Origin: Haloarcula nitratireducens
Lineage (GTDB): Archaea > Halobacteriota > Halobacteria > Halobacteriales > Haloarculaceae
NCBI RefSeq assembly: GCF_019599505.1
Contig: NZ_RKLT01000009.1
Location: forward strand, 52,897 to 116,896
Reading direction: 5' to 3'
DNA: 64,000 nt
Shown here: positions 63,105-64,000 of the stretch, in pieces
Layout: each line of letters opens with the position of its first letter
Numbering within the stretch: the first letter of the stretch is position 1
Program-made: the position numbers and the translations under genes
The notes under the pieces: model-generated
The model's database searches: none
What the model was told of the DNA's origin: nothing
Seen by the model: only the letters and a program-made list of their open reading frames with translations

Positions 63105-63778
63105 TTACAGTCCCAGGGCTCGCTGCAGTTTCGTGAGCAAACCGCCCTGCAGGTCGAATATCTCCGTCATCTCCTCGTCCGTGAGTTCGAAGTCGAAGAC
63201 GTCCAGGTTGGCCTGGAGATGTTCCGGACTCGATGCCTTCGGAATCGCCGCGACCCGTTCTTGCTGGAGTAACCAGCGCAGAGCAACCTGTGCTGGCGTC
63301 TTTCCGTGGCGCTCTGCAATCTTTGCGAGCGTCTCGTCGTCCGAGACTTTCCCTTTCGCCAGCGGACTGTAGGCCGTCAGGATGATCTCGTTCTCGAGAC
63401 AGTATTCGAGGACATCGGCTTGGTCCGTGTATGGATTGTACTCGACCTGGTTCGTGAGAATCGGTGTATCGGAGAGTTCGCGCGCCCGTTCGAGCTGGTC
63501 CACCGAGAAATTGCTCACGCCGATATGGGCTACGTCTCCAGCCGACTGGAGTTCGTTCATCGCCTCGATAGTCTCGTCTAAGGGAACGCTTCGACTCGGC
63601 CAGTGGATCAACAAGAGGTCGACTGTCTCGAGACCGAGTTTCTCCAGACTCCGGCGAGCCGACTGCAGGAAATCGTCGTATTCGAGGTTCGTGCGCCAGA
63701 CTTTCGTGGTGACGAAGAGCTCGTCTCGGTCGACGGTGGCGTCGGCGAGCGCCTTCCCGATGGCCGCCTGATTGTCGT
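63105..63778 (-). pseudogene. Aldo/keto reductase lacking its N-terminus
   Basis: About 224 codons in one frame: the catalytic-lysine strand FVTTKVW, DLLLIHWPS, HIGVSNFSV, TNQVEYNPYTD and the NADPH-side IPKASSPEHLQANLDVFDFE are all AKR hallmarks. Family members are about 270 residues, and the missing start holds the catalytic Asp and Tyr. The frame is interrupted at the IS1341-type end at about 63779. Likely inactive, unless re-started within. Confidence 0.8.
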
Positions 63779-64000
63779 GAAGTACCTCGGGGCAAGCCCC
63801 GAGGCTTCACCGGTTTGGGTCAGCACCGCGCCCGTAGGCGAATTTAATTCCTCCCGACCTCCCCCGTGAGGGATCGGCTGGAATTAACACCCGAACGCTC
63901 GGTGCGTCCGTGGGAGTCGGTCGCTCCACCACGACCCGACAACTCCCATCTCACCTGCTGTAGCAGGGTGTTGAGAGGAGTCGCATTTCCAAACTGCCTC
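63779..64000 (-). mobile_element. IS1341-type element, 3' end, running off the window
   Basis: The hairpin CCTCGGGG-CAAG-CCCCGAGG-type at 63785-63804 follows GTGAAGTA, as in the copy at 48612. The GCGAATTTAATTCC ... GGAATTAACACCC context is shared. This is the conserved region that, in IS605-type elements, encodes the guide-like omega RNA overlapping the tnpB 3' end. Confidence 0.75.
63884..64000 (-). CDS. tnpB: TnpB C-terminal tail (partial)
   Basis: The last 38 codons in one frame ending at TAA (63884-63886): WKCDSSQHPATAGEMGVVGS, then WWSDRLPRTHRAFGC. This long basic tail after the zinc-finger region is typical of haloarchaeal TnpB proteins. The catalytic RuvC part would lie beyond 64000. 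Compare the decayed tail at 48696-48830. Confidence 0.65.
   Translation of the reverse strand, partial: EAVWKCDSSQHPATAGEMGVVGSWWSDRLPRTHRAFGC

Noticed and set aside
1..64000. CRISPR array, tRNA or rRNA genes
   Set aside because: No regularly spaced repeats, no cloverleaf-like sequences and no rRNA-like blocks were seen by eye; a tRNAscan or CRISPR search was not possible.

Overview
The window reads as an accessory, island-like stretch of a haloarchaeal (class Halobacteria) genome, chromosomal or megaplasmid. The support is strongly acidic predicted proteins, TATA-type promoters about 25 bases before starts with little or no leader, Tat-type signal peptides, a Bat-like PAS/GAF/HTH regulator, a HalOD1-type output domain, a KaiC-type ATPase, and many decayed IS200/IS605 (IS1341-type) hairpin ends. 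I cannot name the genus. No rRNA, tRNA or CRISPR array was seen.

Layout. (1) 0-19.3 kb is a nucleic-acid and stress island, AT-rich between genes: a RecQ-type helicase with HhH, C2H2 and phosphoribosyltransferase-like parts; a membrane-anchored HNH endonuclease; a FilR1-type regulator; an Hsp70-like ATPase converging on a minus-strand set that encodes two membrane HEAT-repeat proteins, a degenerate J-like membrane protein, a 48-residue membrane microprotein and an acidic protein of unknown function; a UDG-like glycosylase; a pentapeptide-repeat protein with a channel-like C-terminus; and an SF1 (UPF1/DNA2-like) helicase. (2) 19.3-23.7 kb holds a Tat-exported multicopper oxidase, an alpha/beta hydrolase and one copy of a diverged ~400-bp non-coding direct repeat whose other copy is at 13.9 kb. 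(3) 23.7-33.6 kb is a compact GC-rich anaerobic-respiration locus: a Bat-like regulator divergent from an FeS subunit, an NrfD/PsrC-like anchor, a Tat-exported molybdopterin catalytic subunit, a TorD-like chaperone and an Mrp-type FeS carrier. Starts and stops of the later genes overlap. The end of mrp runs into a transposon-type hairpin. (4) 33.6-49.5 kb mixes a sugar-isomerase-like TIM barrel, several toxin-antitoxin modules (PIN/RHH, HTH/unknown, AbiE, DUF433/DUF5615), signalling genes (a receiver-PAS histidine kinase, and a LOV-PAS histidine kinase overlapping a two-domain KaiC homologue) and IS debris. (5) 49.5-58.3 kb looks plasmid-derived: a DUF932-like protein, an RPA-type OB-fold protein with a clear terminator and a dyad-rich leader, a VapBC pair with a palindromic operator, and a 1233-residue HerA/VirB4-like ATPase. 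(6) 58.3-64 kb has a second copy of the 471-residue histidine kinase, two small membrane proteins, an aldo/keto reductase cut by an IS end, and the 3' end of a tnpB gene that runs off the window.

Most interesting. The Hsp70-like / J-like (HPD replaced by KPE) / HEAT / microprotein set at 6.4-12.8 kb looks like a membrane-based chaperone-like system I do not recognise. It sits among helicases, an HNH nuclease and a channel-like protein, as a defence island would. Also notable are orphan IS1341 3' ends kept without the rest of tnpB, a LOV photoreceptor kinase coupled to KaiC, and repeated operator boxes at the AbiE and respiratory promoters. All functional assignments come from reading motifs; no database search was run.
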